Origin: Siphonodentalium dalli
Lineage: Eukaryota > Mollusca > Scaphopoda > Gadilida > Siphonodentaliidae
Length of the DNA stretch: 64,000 nucleotides
Direction of reading: 5' to 3'
NCBI GenBank assembly: GCA_032622095.1
Contig: CP136069.1
Location: 204,274,690 to 204,338,689, forward strand
The notes beneath the pieces are model-generated. The model had not been told where the DNA came from. It ran no database searches and worked only from the letters and a program-made list of their open reading frames with translations. The position numbers and the translations under genes were made by a program. Positions 29,730 through 41,654 of the stretch are shown one piece after another. Position 1 is the first letter of the stretch. Each line of letters starts with the position of its first letter.

Positions 29730-30480
29730 TTTGGGGGGGGGGGGGGGGTGATTTACAGATTTGTTCAATGAAATGTAATTTTTGAGCTCACATCTTCTCT
29801 AGACTGAATGGGTTCATATTTGGTGTGGATGTTCCCTAGGTAACTTTCATTCAGATTTGTTTAAATGAGGTCACTCTATCAAATGGTTATGAAGGCAGGG
29901 CCATAACTCTTGCCCTCCATAGTAATTCATAAAAACTACTTCTTCTGCTGTACCATCAGGTTGAATGGGTTCATATTTGGTATGAACAGTCCTTGGGTGA
30001 CCCGGAGTTCAGATTATTTTTCAAATGGGGTCATTGGTTTTAAATGGGGTCACCTGGTCAACTAGGGGTCAAGCAAAAGACAGTTTTCCTCTTAATATGC
30101 TTCCTTCACACAGACCATCAGGTCTATTTTACTGATATTTAGTATGAAGGGTTCTTTGGTGTCTGGGATTCAAATTTATTCAGATGGGGTCACCAGATTA
30201 AATAGAGTGGGACCAGGGACATAACTGTATGTCTCTATAGTAATACTTAAAAATGTCTTCTCAAGAAAGGTTGGACTATTTAGCTTACATATAGTATGGA
30301 GGATCCTTTAGTGACTGAGATTCAGATTTGTTAACATGAGGTCAACCTGTTAAGAAATGACGGGGCTATGGGGACTTCACTTAAAACATCTACCTTGGAA
30401 CTACCTGACTGATTAATCTGACATATATATGGTGTTTTCGGGTTCATGGATAATTGGGCTTCAAACATGTCTAAATAGTT
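29730..30480. repeat. Tandem core repeats related to 25,988-26,800, headless
   Basis: After a G17 run, about 3.5 diverged ~200-bp units repeat GGTTCATATTTGGTGTGGAT, CAGATTTGTT and AGGGCCATAACTC motifs. No (CCGT)n head is present. Confidence 0.55.
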
Positions 30481-31147
30481 TATAAAAAGGTGCTTGTGAG
30501 ATTGGAAATTTCAAACAATTGAGAAAGTTTGAGACGTCAGTTGTGAAATTCCAACCTAAGACTTGGGAATCTGGAGCCCGGTCAGGAGGGGATATGTTGA
30601 GCTGGAGGGGGGGGGGCGGGGGGGATCTGTAGTGTTCCATTGGTAATTTAAAGGTAGATATTCACTGATCGACATGAAGCCTCTCTAGCCACATATCCTG
30701 TTTAGATCCGCTTCTTTTAAATTGATTATGAAAAGTTCTGACTGTTATGGTCTCACGAGTCCCAGTCTTATCAGTCTTTGCAGTCTGGTGAGCGACCCCA
30801 CAGTCTTTGACTGTCTTGTTTGTTTAAAAACTGGTTCTATTTTTGTTTATTTCTAACGACAGTCACTTTTACAAGATGCATATATACACACAAAGGTATC
30901 TTCAAAAACGTGATATTCAGAAAGAAGCTATATTATCGTGTTACATGGCGTTTAACAACACAGTCCTTTCTCATCGGAAGCCATTTTAGCACTGAAGAGA
31001 TAGCGAAATTGGCTTGTGATGGCTTGTGGTGCGTAGTAACAGTAACCATGCAGTCTACTGGTGGGCAGGATAGGTCCATTGACATATAATTCAACAGCCG
31101 AATGTCTAACTAACCCCCCCCCCCCCATCCTAACTTTCTCACCCTTC
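30481..31147. other. No recognisable gene; homopolymer runs
   Basis: Contains a G-rich run near 30,608-30,624 and a C14 run near 31,115. No supportable exon. Confidence 0.4.
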
Positions 31148-31536
31148 TTAACCCTTTACCCAACAAAGCGGCCAAAAACGGCCAAATAAAGCTGCAACAG
31201 CCTAAATTATCTTGGGTCTGTCTCAATAAAACCATACAAATATGGATATCATTGGAACCGGCTCATTGACCACATTGTGATGGTTACAGTTATGCCCTGT
31301 GCCAATGCATTCTCTTATATATGCGAGTCGACCATAGGTCGCCTTGCATATATAAGAGAATGCATTGGCCTAAAAAAATCTTTTTTTAACATTTTTTCTT
31401 ACATTCTTTAACAATTTTATAATTTTTAATGTGTTAAGCCAATGCATTCTCTTATATATGCGAGGCGACCTATGGTCGACTCGCATATATAAGAGAATGC
31501 ATTGGCACAGGGCCGTTCTGTTGGGTTAAGGGTTAA
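31148..31536. mobile_element. Family B1 TTAA MITE with two internal hairpins
   Basis: TTAACCCTTTACCCAACA and TGTTGGGTTAAGGGTTAA termini. Inside lie two AATGCATTCTCTTATATATG palindromes in tandem, each centred on GTCGACCATAGGTCG-type sequence, separated by an oligo-A/T spacer. Confidence 0.8.
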
Positions 31537-32226
31537 ATCTAACTACTCTCCTTTCATCCCATTGGTTACCTTTAATTCCCTAATCACACCCCACTCCAGT
31601 TCTTATCTTATCTCTTGCTATCTGTTGTTGAGTGTGATCTATATTAAAATCACCACTAAGTTATCTAAACTACAAACCAGAAAAAATTCCCGCCTGACTC
31701 GCCCGACACGGCCTTATGTAATTCAGGAAATTTAAGCGATCTGGGAGAGGACTTACAAAAAAGCCTCTTTGGCTTAGCTGATATTAGTATATCATAGAAT
31801 TAAGTAAACGACTCTGTTTTAATGGCATAGTGATAAAGTTATCCAAATAATGTGAATCGTTTGTGGTTACTCATCACCACAGGTAATTGCGATTCCATAG
31901 CATACACCAATGACTCAGAATGTTAATTATAAGAAAAGATTATTCTGATGTAAACGACATGGCACGGCAGATGCATCAGGCGACCACCAGAATTCAGTTC
32001 CTTAACTGCCATCATCATGCATTATAATAATCAATATCATAAAAGGAATTCTTGGGTCGTGGTTGCATCTGCCGGGTCATCAGGTAGTTTGCATCCTCCT
32101 AAGATAACTCATCACTTTTCATACATACATATAACTCTAGTCACCATCATCTTATCATATTTTCAATGCGAAGCTTTATATATGTCTTGTTGTTTTTTTG
32201 GACTGTTATGTTTACATCATTGTTAT
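31537..32226. other. No recognisable feature
   Basis: AT-rich. Short frames here are not splice-bounded. Confidence 0.4.
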
Positions 32227-32345
32227 GCAGTATTGTGATCTGAGTCTCCATATCACGCCGAGTTGAGAAGGTGAGATCCCAGATCAGACGAGCTGCCGTG
32301 ATCTCACCTTCTCATCGAGACGTGATGTGGAGACTCCGATCACTT
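32227..32345. repeat. Palindromic hairpin element (~115 bp)
   Basis: GTGATCTGAGTCTCCATATC at the left is matched by GATGTGGAGACTCCGATCAC at the right. Inner arms GAGAAGGTGAGATC and GATCTCACCTTCTC also pair. No clear target duplication. Confidence 0.65.
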
Positions 32346-33415
32346 CACTGTAGTAATAATATGTTTATTATATGACCAATTGAACTTAATAATTCAACAA
32401 CCTCTGAAATTGTATTGCGAAAAAGGTGATAAGTTGAATTCAAATTTAATGAACGAATCGCAACAATTTAATCAACAACAACAATTTTAAGAAGAAGTGT
32501 CTCAATTGAAAATAGTTCAGGAGCCTCGTTCTGATTCAGACACGCATGGTATGGAATCGGATCACGATACTATCATGATCCGATTAATCGGAAAACCATC
32601 ACCAAACAATGGTGGTATTTAGTGAAAATAATGACAGTCATATAATAAATATTGTTTACACCAATCTCTACTCTTGCTAATGTCAGTAGAGATCATATAG
32701 ATACAAAAACATGTTTCAAAGTCAAATAAGAACCAAATTTGAGCATGTTAGTCATTGTCAAAGCTCAGACGTGATTTAACCAATGTTAGATCTTAGTAAA
32801 CGAAATGGTGCGTTGAAAAGATGTTTTTATCGTAGTGGATGCTAGTTTTTTTTTTTTATCAAATTCTGTCTTTCTGAAATTCTGTTTGTGACAACTTAAG
32901 TGATGTGAAACACTCCGGTAGGGTGATCAAATAGAAATTGAGAATAATCTTGCTCAAAGTATTTATATGTTACGAATATTAATTCAAATTGAAGATACAC
33001 ACTGTCATTCTTATATATTAATTAAATGCAATGATGACTCTCGATGGCGAAATCTTTTGTGTTAGATTATCGCCGATAGTTGTTCCGAATCGAGATGTAA
33101 ATATTTACAATAGGGGTGTATTTCAGACGATGTTTTCTATGGAGTGGTATGGTCAATTTCTTTGAAATTTTCGCCAATGTTAGTAGAATGCTATATTCCC
33201 AGGGTTGGCATAGCGCCAGAATACTAATTTATCAATTTCAAGCGCCCGAGCAAGTCCATAATATGTCTTGAGAATTTTTTTGGAATTGATCTGGATTTGA
33301 TGACGATTCATTGGATGAATTTTTTTTGGAATTGATCTGGATTTGATGACGATCCTTTACAGCAGGTGCTCTGCCTTTCATTAGCTTATGGCAGCTTCCG
33401 AAGAGCAACAAGCCT
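32346..33415. other. Mostly featureless; one short tandem duplication
   Basis: TTTTTTTGGAATTGATCTGG...GATGACGAT is repeated twice at about 33,276-33,354. No other structure seen. Confidence 0.4.
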
Positions 33416-33485
33416 TGAAATAGTGTGTTTCTCATTTGCAGAATGAGGTCCCCAGAGGGTGAATTTAGTGATGATATCTCGCATC
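33416..33485. mobile_element. Family A fragment
   Basis: Only the left end is present (CTTGAAATAGTGTGTTTCTC, GCAGAATGAGGTCCCCAGAG, GTGATGATATC). It stops at the hairpin centre. Confidence 0.65.
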
Positions 33486-33613
33486 TTACACATTGGTCAG
33501 AATATAAGATCTCGACAGAAGATTGATTTAAATGTTACTTTGATGGTAGTCTGAAATCTGAAACCTGGTAGTATCCAAATTTCCCGCTGGAATTTGATAT
33601 CAAGTTACATGTA

Positions 33614-34005
33614 TTAACCCTTTACCCAACAGAACGGCCCTGTGCCAATGCATTCTCTTATATATGCGAGTCGACCATAGGTCGCCTCGCATATATAAGA
33701 GAATGCATTGCATGGCTTAACACATTAAAAATTATAAATTGTTAAAGAATGTAAGAAAAAATGGTAAAAGTGTTAAAAAAAGATTTTTTTTAGGCCAATG
33801 CATTCTCTTATATATGCGAGGCGACCTATGGTCGACTCGCATATATAAGAGAATGCATTGGCACAGGGCATAACTGTAACCATCACAATGTGGTCAATGA
33901 GCCGGTTCCAATGATATCCATATTTGTATGGTTTTATTGAGACAGACCCAAGATAATTTAGGCTGTTGCAGCTTTATTTGGCCGGTTTGTTGGGTAAAGG
34001 GTTAA
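33614..34005. mobile_element. Family B1 TTAA MITE, full length
   Basis: TTAACCCTTTACCCAACAGA left and TTGTTGGGTAAAGGGTTAA right, with two tandem internal hairpins as in the other copies. 392 bp. Confidence 0.8.
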
Positions 34006-34355
34006 AATTATTGTATGTCAGTGGAGTTATTAAAGACCAGCTGAATAATACAATTAATTTAGCTCCAAACATATCTAAATATGTCTTAACTCATGCTAAA
34101 TAAGGTTTATAACATGTATCCTTTCCATTTTTTTCACATTTTTACAAAAAACTACTATTTCCAGACATTTGAATAAAACGGCTTCTTTGTTTACAATAGT
34201 CATTTTTGAATCGGGTGTTTCCGTCGCGACTCGGAAATGACGTCACCGAGGGTACACAGACGGAAGAAATTTTATGCGCCGTTTTTAAAATCACGTATTT
34301 TGAAATCGTCTTTTTTTATTGTTTATTTTTTGGAAGAATAAAACGTACTCGTCGC

Positions 34356-34560
34356 TGCATGGCTGCAAACTGTAGCCATAAATGTTCAAGTGACACAAGA
34401 ATTAATGCAGCCATTCGACAACAGTGGACGGCGTTTGTCCACAACGAGAGTTTGGAATGGGCTGTCACAATACAGCTGCTTGTGTTCCAAGCACTTTGAA
34501 GAAGGATCTTTCACAAATATTGTGAAATGCAAGCTGGGACATACAAAAGTGTGATTCACA
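34356..34560 (+). pseudogene. THAP zinc-finger domain fragment with a frameshift
   Basis: In one frame: C-MAAN-C followed by AAIRQQWTAFVHNES. After a one-base shift near 34,447 the next frame continues W-NGLSQYSCLCSKHFEEGSF before a stop. This fits the THAP pattern C-X4-C ... W ... C-X2-H-F, where Cys/Cys/Cys/His bind zinc. Known: THAP domains (~90 aa) bind DNA in host regulators and P-element-type transposases. The frameshift, a shortened N-terminal loop and no continuation after the domain indicate a decayed copy. A TGACGTCA motif lies ~120 bp upstream (34,238). Confidence 0.6.
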
Positions 34561-36217
34561 TTGTCAAACAAAATGTTTATCTACGTGAATACCGGTACCA
34601 ATAAACACCCATGCACTCACGGTCCTTGTGGGGGGGGGGGGGGTTCAGTAGACATACGGCTACGTCGTAGTACATGGATCATACATGAGGATTTACTTTC
34701 GGTGATGTGTGAATCGTGACTTGTTCTACTCAACTGTGAACACATAAATCGGCACCTTAACAATACAAAATGTCAGCTATGCATGACAATATGCAAAATT
34801 AAGCATGATTTACAAATTAAGGCTACCAATCAACAATCTGTGTAATATAAGTGACTGTTCTTCGTTAATTCTAGTCTAACGTGACGTAAACATCGATTAG
34901 AACCTGAACTTGAAATGTAACGATTCAATGAAAATCATTAGTAAGTCTACTCACCAGATTGAATTTTTCGAATAATTAAAATCCAATACGAATCACCAAT
35001 GTATTAATCCATTTGTGAAAGCATATAAATGAAATCAGACGAAAATGTACCGCACTGCATCCATGTGTTACGAGCTGTGTCGATCATGTCAGTTTGTCAC
35101 GATTTTTCGCCAATATTTCCACCAACAAAACATAAATTCCTTGTATTCCAATCGAATTGTTCAGAGAAATTCTTGACGGTACTTCGAATTATATACATTA
35201 AGCAGTAACCGAGCATTAACAAACTGGTATTTGAATTATAAACACAAACAAATATTAATTATTATGCAGGTGATGTGACCTATACATCTGACCTAACCTC
35301 AATGTCATACACGTGCGTGTGCATATCCATACTCGATAATAATGTGTCTAAAGTTGACTATGAAACACCTACTATCGTAAAAGATAGATCAATTATGGAA
35401 TTATGTTACGTTTTAACATGTCTTCAGTCCACTGTATGGGTATTATTTTTAAAATAAGAACAGCAATCGCGAGGGACTATTTTGTTATTGCGAATGTAGT
35501 ATGCGTAAAATATCGTTCGATTTGTGATCAAAGCGCAGTACCATTAGGCCTAGTAAGTACTGCGTTCGTCATATGCACAGGAACGCCCACATTTCCACCG
35601 AGTGTGGTAGATATAGGCCTATATAGGCCCTAGATAGTTGGTCCGTGTGGAGATTGTGCGTTACTGGTCTTGATTCATTTGAAACAATAAAGTGAATAAA
35701 CATAATACATACTGAAAATAATATATATATACGTACGCCTTTTGCGGTTTTTGTTTTGTTGACAGATTGTCAAAAAATGTGTTTTATATGATAATCTAAA
35801 GGCCATGCATGATACTGCATGTATAATTCAGGTCAGTATCGGTACGTAGACAGCAGTTTGGAAATTCTTGATAGTATAAAATGTTTGATGTTTCATACCT
35901 ACCTTCCATTAGTGACCATACATTCTCAGTGAGAACTTGGATGTCTATATAAAGCCAGTTGAAAAATTTAAACATAAAGAGCATTTAATTGGAGGATTAT
36001 AGGGACTACTAGTAATGGAATATATAGGTCAAACTTTTGCGGATTTCTGCTCACTACGTTCATGACTGACTAGATGAAATATAATTACATACCAACAAAT
36101 CTAATACCCAGTATCGTGAATATCAAGTTAAAACATAATTGTTTATTTAATCATGGAGCTATCTACTTGTGATATGCAAGAGGTTTCTGCATAAAATTAA
36201 TGGTGAAAGGATGTGTC

Positions 36218-36218
<1 letters not shown>
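34561..36218. other. No confident gene; one weak exon-like stretch
   Basis: A TTAATTATTATGCAG acceptor-like site at ~35,269 precedes an open stretch to 35,457 (+), but there is no donor and no recognisable domain. A G13 run lies near 34,632. The rest is AT-rich and unannotated. Confidence 0.3.

Positions 36219-36256
<38 letters not shown>
36219..36256. repeat. Homopolymer C38 tract
   Basis: Thirty-eight consecutive C on the plus strand (G on the minus), the longest homopolymer in the window. Confidence 0.95.
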
Positions 36257-36257
<1 letters not shown>

Positions 36258-36644
36258 CAATTAACTGCTTGCTTGACACAATATAAGTTGAAAATTATAC
36301 ACCACATACAGGCTGAACAGTCTATAACTATTTTAATTTCAATTCAATTATTGTTGAGGATTGGGAAATGTGTTGACGTTTAGACCGACGTACAGCAGCC
36401 TATCTTTCTACTTTTGGTCCGAAAGAGGGGGAACCGGTGCAAATGCATGGTCCATGGATGCGATGATTTATTGTCGGATCGTCGGTCAATGGTCTCTCGC
36501 CGATATGTGGAGGATCATTGTCATCAGGCTCGAATGCAGCAAGATCAAAATCATCTTTACAACGTTAGCGCTGACCTGCCATCGCCATTATAGCCGCACG
36601 TTGCCAATGACGCAAAGCAGAAATGTGCATTTGTGATCCCTCCG

Positions 36645-36665
36645 TGACGTCATGTCACGTGCTCC
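36645..36665. promoter_or_regulatory. CRE plus E-box cluster
   Basis: TGACGTCA (perfect CRE palindrome) is followed within 3 bp by TCACGTG (E-box). Such paired sites are typical of core promoters. On the minus strand an ATG-led frame lies ~60 bp downstream but hits a stop after seven codons, so any gene here is unproven. Confidence 0.35.
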
Positions 36666-36926
36666 TCCAGTAGCCATGTGCGCGCAGTGCAAAATGAAAA
36701 CAAATCTTCGGCGACTGTTTCGTTCCCAAGATATAAAAAATAATTGCAGGATATTTTGACGGGATTTTTTGCGGATTTGTGTTAAGGGGACTTAGATACA
36801 CACGGGGTGATATATCAATACTCAAATTAGGTTACAGTTCAGCTGGACTTTAAAGTTTTTGCAACAGAGGTCATTTTACCCAAATTTGTACTCTTTCATA
36901 TCATGGTTAATTGTTATAATGAAACT

Positions 36927-37362
36927 CAAGTCTGAGTTTAGTGTGCCTGTCATTTGCAGAATGAGGTCCCCAGAGGGTGAATTTAGTGAAGCTATCACTA
37001 AATTCACCCTCTGGGGACCTCATTCTGCTTAGGCCTCATCTTTTCTGGGAAGTTTCTGTATTATCATATTTTTATACTTTTTCACATGGATTCTACTTCT
37101 TTTTTAATTTAGTTTCTCTATATCCCCAAATTGGCAGACGACCTGTTGCATAATCGAGGTTCCCAATGGGTGTATATCACAATATTCACCGTTTGGGAAC
37201 TTCAATCTGAGTCTATGTCTCCCATAGCATATGAGGTCATGCAGAATGAGGTCCCCAGAGGGTGAATTTGCTGATGCTAGCCCACTATGCGGGATTGCAT
37301 CACTAAGTTCACCCTCTGGTGACCTCATTCTGCAAATGACAGGCACACTAAACTCAGGCTTG
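36927..37362. mobile_element. Family A element, full length with 8-bp flanking repeats
   Basis: CAAGTCTGAGTTTAGTGTGC and GCACACTAAACTCAGGCTTG form the termini. Flanks ATGAAACT (36919-36926) and ATGACACT (37363-37370) differ at one base and look like a target duplication. Both terminal hairpins are intact. Confidence 0.8.
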
Positions 37363-37439
37363 ATGACACTTGACAAATGTTTACCATCATGGAAACCTAT
37401 TCGCCTGTTTGTATTGGTTTGTTGGACACTGCTATGTCA

Positions 37440-37640
37440 GATCTAGGATCAGATTGAAGTTCCCCAGTTGAAAAAATAACTAAAACAGTGTTAATAACTT
37501 AATATGTGACTATAGATATTTCCCAGAAGATGAGGTCTAAGCAGAATGAGGTCCCCAGAGGGTGAAGTTGGTGTTGCTAGCCAGTGTGCAGGGTAGCATC
37601 ACTAAATTCACCCATTGGGGACCTCATATTTCAAGCCTTG
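37440..37640. mobile_element. Family A element, half copy
   Basis: Contains the spacer (CTAGGATCAGATTGAAGTTC), the AGAAGATGAGGTCTAAGCAG block, one hairpin and a terminus reading ATTTCAAGCCTTGC. Confidence 0.6.
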
Positions 37641-37649
37641 CATGTATAT

Positions 37650-37745
37650 ATACCTCTATAATCTTCACAGAAAGCTGATACATACAACTGTAGTCATTAT
37701 CTACCTCTATAATCTTTACAGAAAGCTGATACATACAAGTGTAGT
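37650..37745. repeat. 53-bp tandem duplication
   Basis: CCTCTATAATCTTCACAGAA and CCTCTATAATCTTTACAGAA head two adjacent copies ending TGTAGTCATTAT. Confidence 0.8.
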
Positions 37746-37967
37746 CATTATTTGTCTTACAAAAAGTGGAAAAGATGTTATGAGGACCGCGACATCTCAA
37801 TTAAACTTCATAGAAGGTCCTTCCACTACCTTATCCAAAGAGGCTTCACCGTCATGCTAGCTGTCGCATCATCAGAAAGCCATAGTTACGGGACAATAAC
37901 AACTGTAGGATACGACGAGAATGATAACTGGGATAATCATGATAATAATAGTCAGTATTCCAACTTA

Positions 37968-38193
37968 TACAGTAATGCCCTAAATAATCGACTCCTTAAC
38001 CACAGCAGAATTATGGGTAATTTTTCAGTATTTAGTCAGAAATATGGCTTGTTGCTATTAATCGGAAAGCTCTCAGTGAGAGCTTTCCGGATGAATGGCA
38101 ACAAGTAATATTTCCGACTAAACCTGATTAAATCCTGAAAAATTACCCATAATTCTGCTGTGTTTAAGGAGTCTTATTTAGGGCATTACTGTA
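37968..38193. mobile_element. Tc1/mariner-like palindromic MITE (family C)
   Basis: TA-CAGTAATGCCCTAAATAAT at the left and a matching inverted AGGGCATTACTG-TA at the right give TA duplications. Inner arms through GGGTAATTTTTCAG and GAAAGCTCTC make nearly the whole 226 bp one hairpin. Confidence 0.75.
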
Positions 38194-38929
38194 CCCGTAT
38201 ATAATGTTTGAGTTATATTTTGTATACTTTACAGGGTTCGTGCTTGCCAGAAAGTTATTTTGGCCAAACTAGGTACCAGAGAACCATTTATACTTCTTTG
38301 GTGGATCGGCCGTTATTTAGTTGCATGGAATGTTATTCATAATAATTATTTGAATCGGAGAAATTTGATTGGTGCAATGAATGCATGTGATGGAATGTCA
38401 TTCATAACAATTATTAGAATTGGACCGAATCAAATACTGTTGTGACATCACAATGTACGTACACATCATTTGACTCAGAGCAATTTCATTGGTGACATTG
38501 AAATCGTGCGGTCTTATGACAAAATTTTGGCAATACGTCACTGGGACAATTCTAAGGTGTTGAAAAGAACCAACCATGCCATAAATGCAACGTTCCCCAT
38601 CGAAAGATATACTTGGATATAATCTTGTTCACAAGGCTAAGAACGCAAAGATTATGGATGAAATTAAATAAAGCAAGTTGGGTATATTTGCAAATATGTA
38701 CCCTCTTGAATCTGAATTGTTTTTGGCCATTTTTCAGAGACTTCGGCGAAATATAAAAACCACAATATATCATTTAGAAAATGGTACCAAATCTAAAATG
38801 AAAAAGATATGACAAAATAAAATAAAAACAAGTAATGCAAAAGCAACTACAACATACTCACAAAAATAAATATACTTTGAGATGGACCTATAACAAACCA
38901 AATCTGACTTTGTGACATCAACATTTTTT
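38194..38929. other. No recognisable feature
   Basis: AT-rich. Nothing supportable on either strand. Confidence 0.4.
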
Positions 38930-39395
38930 ATACGCCCGTTTAAAAAAAAAATGGACATATTACGATATTGGTCGGCCTGTCTTGTCTGTTCGTTCGCTTT
39001 TGGTTTCCGGATGATAACTTTACATTGTCTCAACTAAATAGAATAATATTTGGTATGCAGTACAAAATAAAGCTCAAGTTCAAATTCTATTTTCACCCGC
39101 CAGTTTTCACCAGATATGGCCCTTTTTGTTGGAATTTGCACTCAATTTTCGTTTCTGGATTATAACTGAGTATATTGACATTGACATGTCGATGAGAAGA
39201 AACCATTTCGGAGTCATTTGGCAAAACAACATGGCTGCCAGCAGCCATCTTTGATATCAAAATTCAGTCCATTATCACAGGCTACAGTATGTATTTCAAC
39301 ATTCCGTATTCCTAAGCACTCCATTGAGTGTAACACATGAAATTATCCCCTCTCCAAGTTGAGTACAGTGTCATTATCACTTTCATTTATTAAGA
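38930..39395. repeat. Degraded pearl/HINE-like element
   Basis: Contains the ATGGCTGCCAGCAGCCATCT core motif and ends with AAGTTGAGTACAGTGTCATTATCACTTTCAT, the same 3' end as the element ending at 45,039. Core repeats reduced to about two. Confidence 0.6.
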
Positions 39396-39455
39396 GATTT
39401 TCTACATACCTACTTGCTGAATACACAGTATTGAAGGTGGCATATTGCAGTACTA

Positions 39456-39795
39456 AGCCTGCAATGAATGTGTCTGTCATTTTCAGAATGATGTTTCCAG
39501 AGGGTGAATTTAGTGATGCTATATCGCCCTCTGGGAACCTCATTCTGCTTAGGCCCTCAACTGCTATGGGAGACCTAGGATCACATTGAATTTCCCCAGT
39601 TGAAGTTGATGATGTTCACTCTTTAATTACCTCGATTAGATTGTGCATTTTATCTTCTGCAAATTAGGGGATATAGAAACTTCTCAGAAGGCAAAGAGTA
39701 ACTAAAAACAATGTTAATTTGAGACTATAGATACTTCCAAGAAGATGAGACCTAAGCAGATAGAGGTTTGCAAATGACAGACACACTATCTGCAG
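39456..39795. mobile_element. Family A element, degraded
   Basis: Left AAGCCTGCAATGAATGTGTC and right GACACACTATCTGCAGACTT are inverted ends. The left hairpin is shortened and the second block reduced. Confidence 0.6.
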
Positions 39796-39876
39796 ACTTG
39801 ACTAGTACTTTGTGTTATTTGCATCCCCCCTTTACTCATCCCCCCTTTACTCACATAATGTGGGTCACACAAAGCT

Positions 39877-41654
39877 CCGGTGTGCCTTTTATTGTTACAG
39901 ATGGCGTTCCATCCGGTGTGCCTTTTATTGTTACAGATGGCGTTCCATCCGGTGTGCCTTTTATTGTTACAGATGGCGTTCCATCCGGTGTGCCTTTTAT
40001 TGTTACAGATGGCGTTCCATCCGGTGTGCCTTTTATTGTTACAGATGGCGTTCCATCCGGTGTGCCTTTTATTGTTACAGATGGCGTTCCATCCGGTGTG
40101 CCTTTTATTGTTACAGATGGCGTTCCATCTGGTGTGCCTTTTATTGTTACAGATGGCGTTCCATCCGGTGTGCCTTTTATTGTTACAGATGGCGTTCCAT
40201 CCGGTGTGCCTTTTATTGTTACAGATGGCGTTCCATCCGGTGTGCCTTTTATTGTTACAGATGGCGTTCCATCCGGTGTGCCTTTTATTGTTACAGATGG
40301 CGTTCCATCCGGTGTGCCTTTTATTGTTACAGATGGCGTTCCATCCGGTGTGCCTTTTATTGTTACAGATGGCGTTCCATCCGGTGTGCCTTTTATTGTT
40401 ACAGATGGTGTTCCATCCGGTGTGCCTTTTATTGTTACAGATGGCGTTCCATCCGGTGTGCCTTTTATTGTTACAGATGGCATTCCATCCGGCGTGCCTT
40501 TTATTGTTACAGATGGCGTTCCATCCGGCGTGCCTTTTATTGTTACAGATGGCGTTCCATCCGGCGTGCCTTTTATTGTTACAGATGGCGTTCCATCCGG
40601 CGTGCCTTTTATTGTTACAGATGGCGTTCCATCCGGCGTGCCTTTTATTGTTACATATGGCGTTCCATCCGGCGTGCCTTTTATTGTTACAGATGGTGTT
40701 CCATCCGGTGTGCCTTTTATTGTTACAGATGGCGTTCCATCCGGTGTGCCTTTTATTGTTACAGATGGCGTTCCATCCGGTGTGCCTTTTATTGTTACAG
40801 ATGGCGTTCCATCCGGTGTGCCTTTTATTGTTACAGATGGCGTTCCATCCGGTGTGCCTTTTATTGTTACAGATGGCGTTCCATCCGGTGTGCCTTTTAT
40901 TGTTACAGATGGCGTTCCATCCGGTGTGCCTTTTATTGTTACAGATGGCGTTCCATCCGGTGTGCCTTTTATTGTTACAGATGGCGTTCCATCCGGTGTG
41001 CCTTTTATTGTTACAGATGGCGTTCCATCCAGTGTGCCTTTTATTGTTACAGATGGCGTTCCATCCGGTGTGCCTTTTATTGTTACAGATGGCGTTCCAT
41101 CCGGTGTGCCTTTTATTGTTACAGATGGCGTTCCATCCGGCGTGCCTTTTATTGTTACAGATGGCGTTCCATCCGGCGTGCCTTTTATTGTTACATATGG
41201 CGTTCCATCCGGCGTGCCTTTTATTGTTACAGATGGCGTTCCATCCGGCGTGCCTTTTATTGTTACAGATGGCGTTCCATCCGGTGTGCCTTTTATTGTT
41301 ACAGATGGCGTTCCATCCGGTGTGCCTTTTATTGTTACAGATGGCGTTCCATCCGGTGTGCCTTTTATTGTTACAGATGGCGTTCCATCCGGTGTGCCTT
41401 TTATTGTTACAGATGGCGTTCCATCCGGTGTGCCTTTTATTGTTACAGATGGCGTTCCATCCGGTGTGCCTTTTATTGTTACAGATGGCGTTCCATCCGG
41501 TGTGCCTTTTATTGTTACAGATGGCGTTCCATCCGGTGTGCCTTTTATTGTTACAGATGGCGTTCCATCCGGTGTGCCTTTTATTGTTACAGATGGCGTT
41601 CCATCCGGTGTGCCTTTTATTGTTACAGATGGCGTTCCATCCGGTGTGCCTTTT
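39877..41654. repeat. 36-bp satellite array, left half (49 units)
   Basis: Unit GGTGTGCCTTTTATTGTTAC followed by AGATGGCGTTCCATCC, repeated 49 times plus 12 nt with very few substitutions (e.g. GGTGTG to GGCGTG in runs of adjacent units). Because 36 is a multiple of three and the unit lacks stops in several frames, long ORFs appear on both strands. I regard these as artefacts, since no start, domain or codon bias supports a protein. Confidence 0.95.

Noticed and set aside
35275-35457. Exon-like ORF after a TTATTATGCAG site
   Set aside because: No donor, stop-terminated and no domain; left as an unsupported stretch.
36361-36640. Acidic minus-strand stretch (DDFDLAAFEPDDNDPP) near a CRE/E-box
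   Set aside because: The frame from the nearest ATG has a stop after seven codons and the stretch ends in another stop; no domain or splice sites support a gene.
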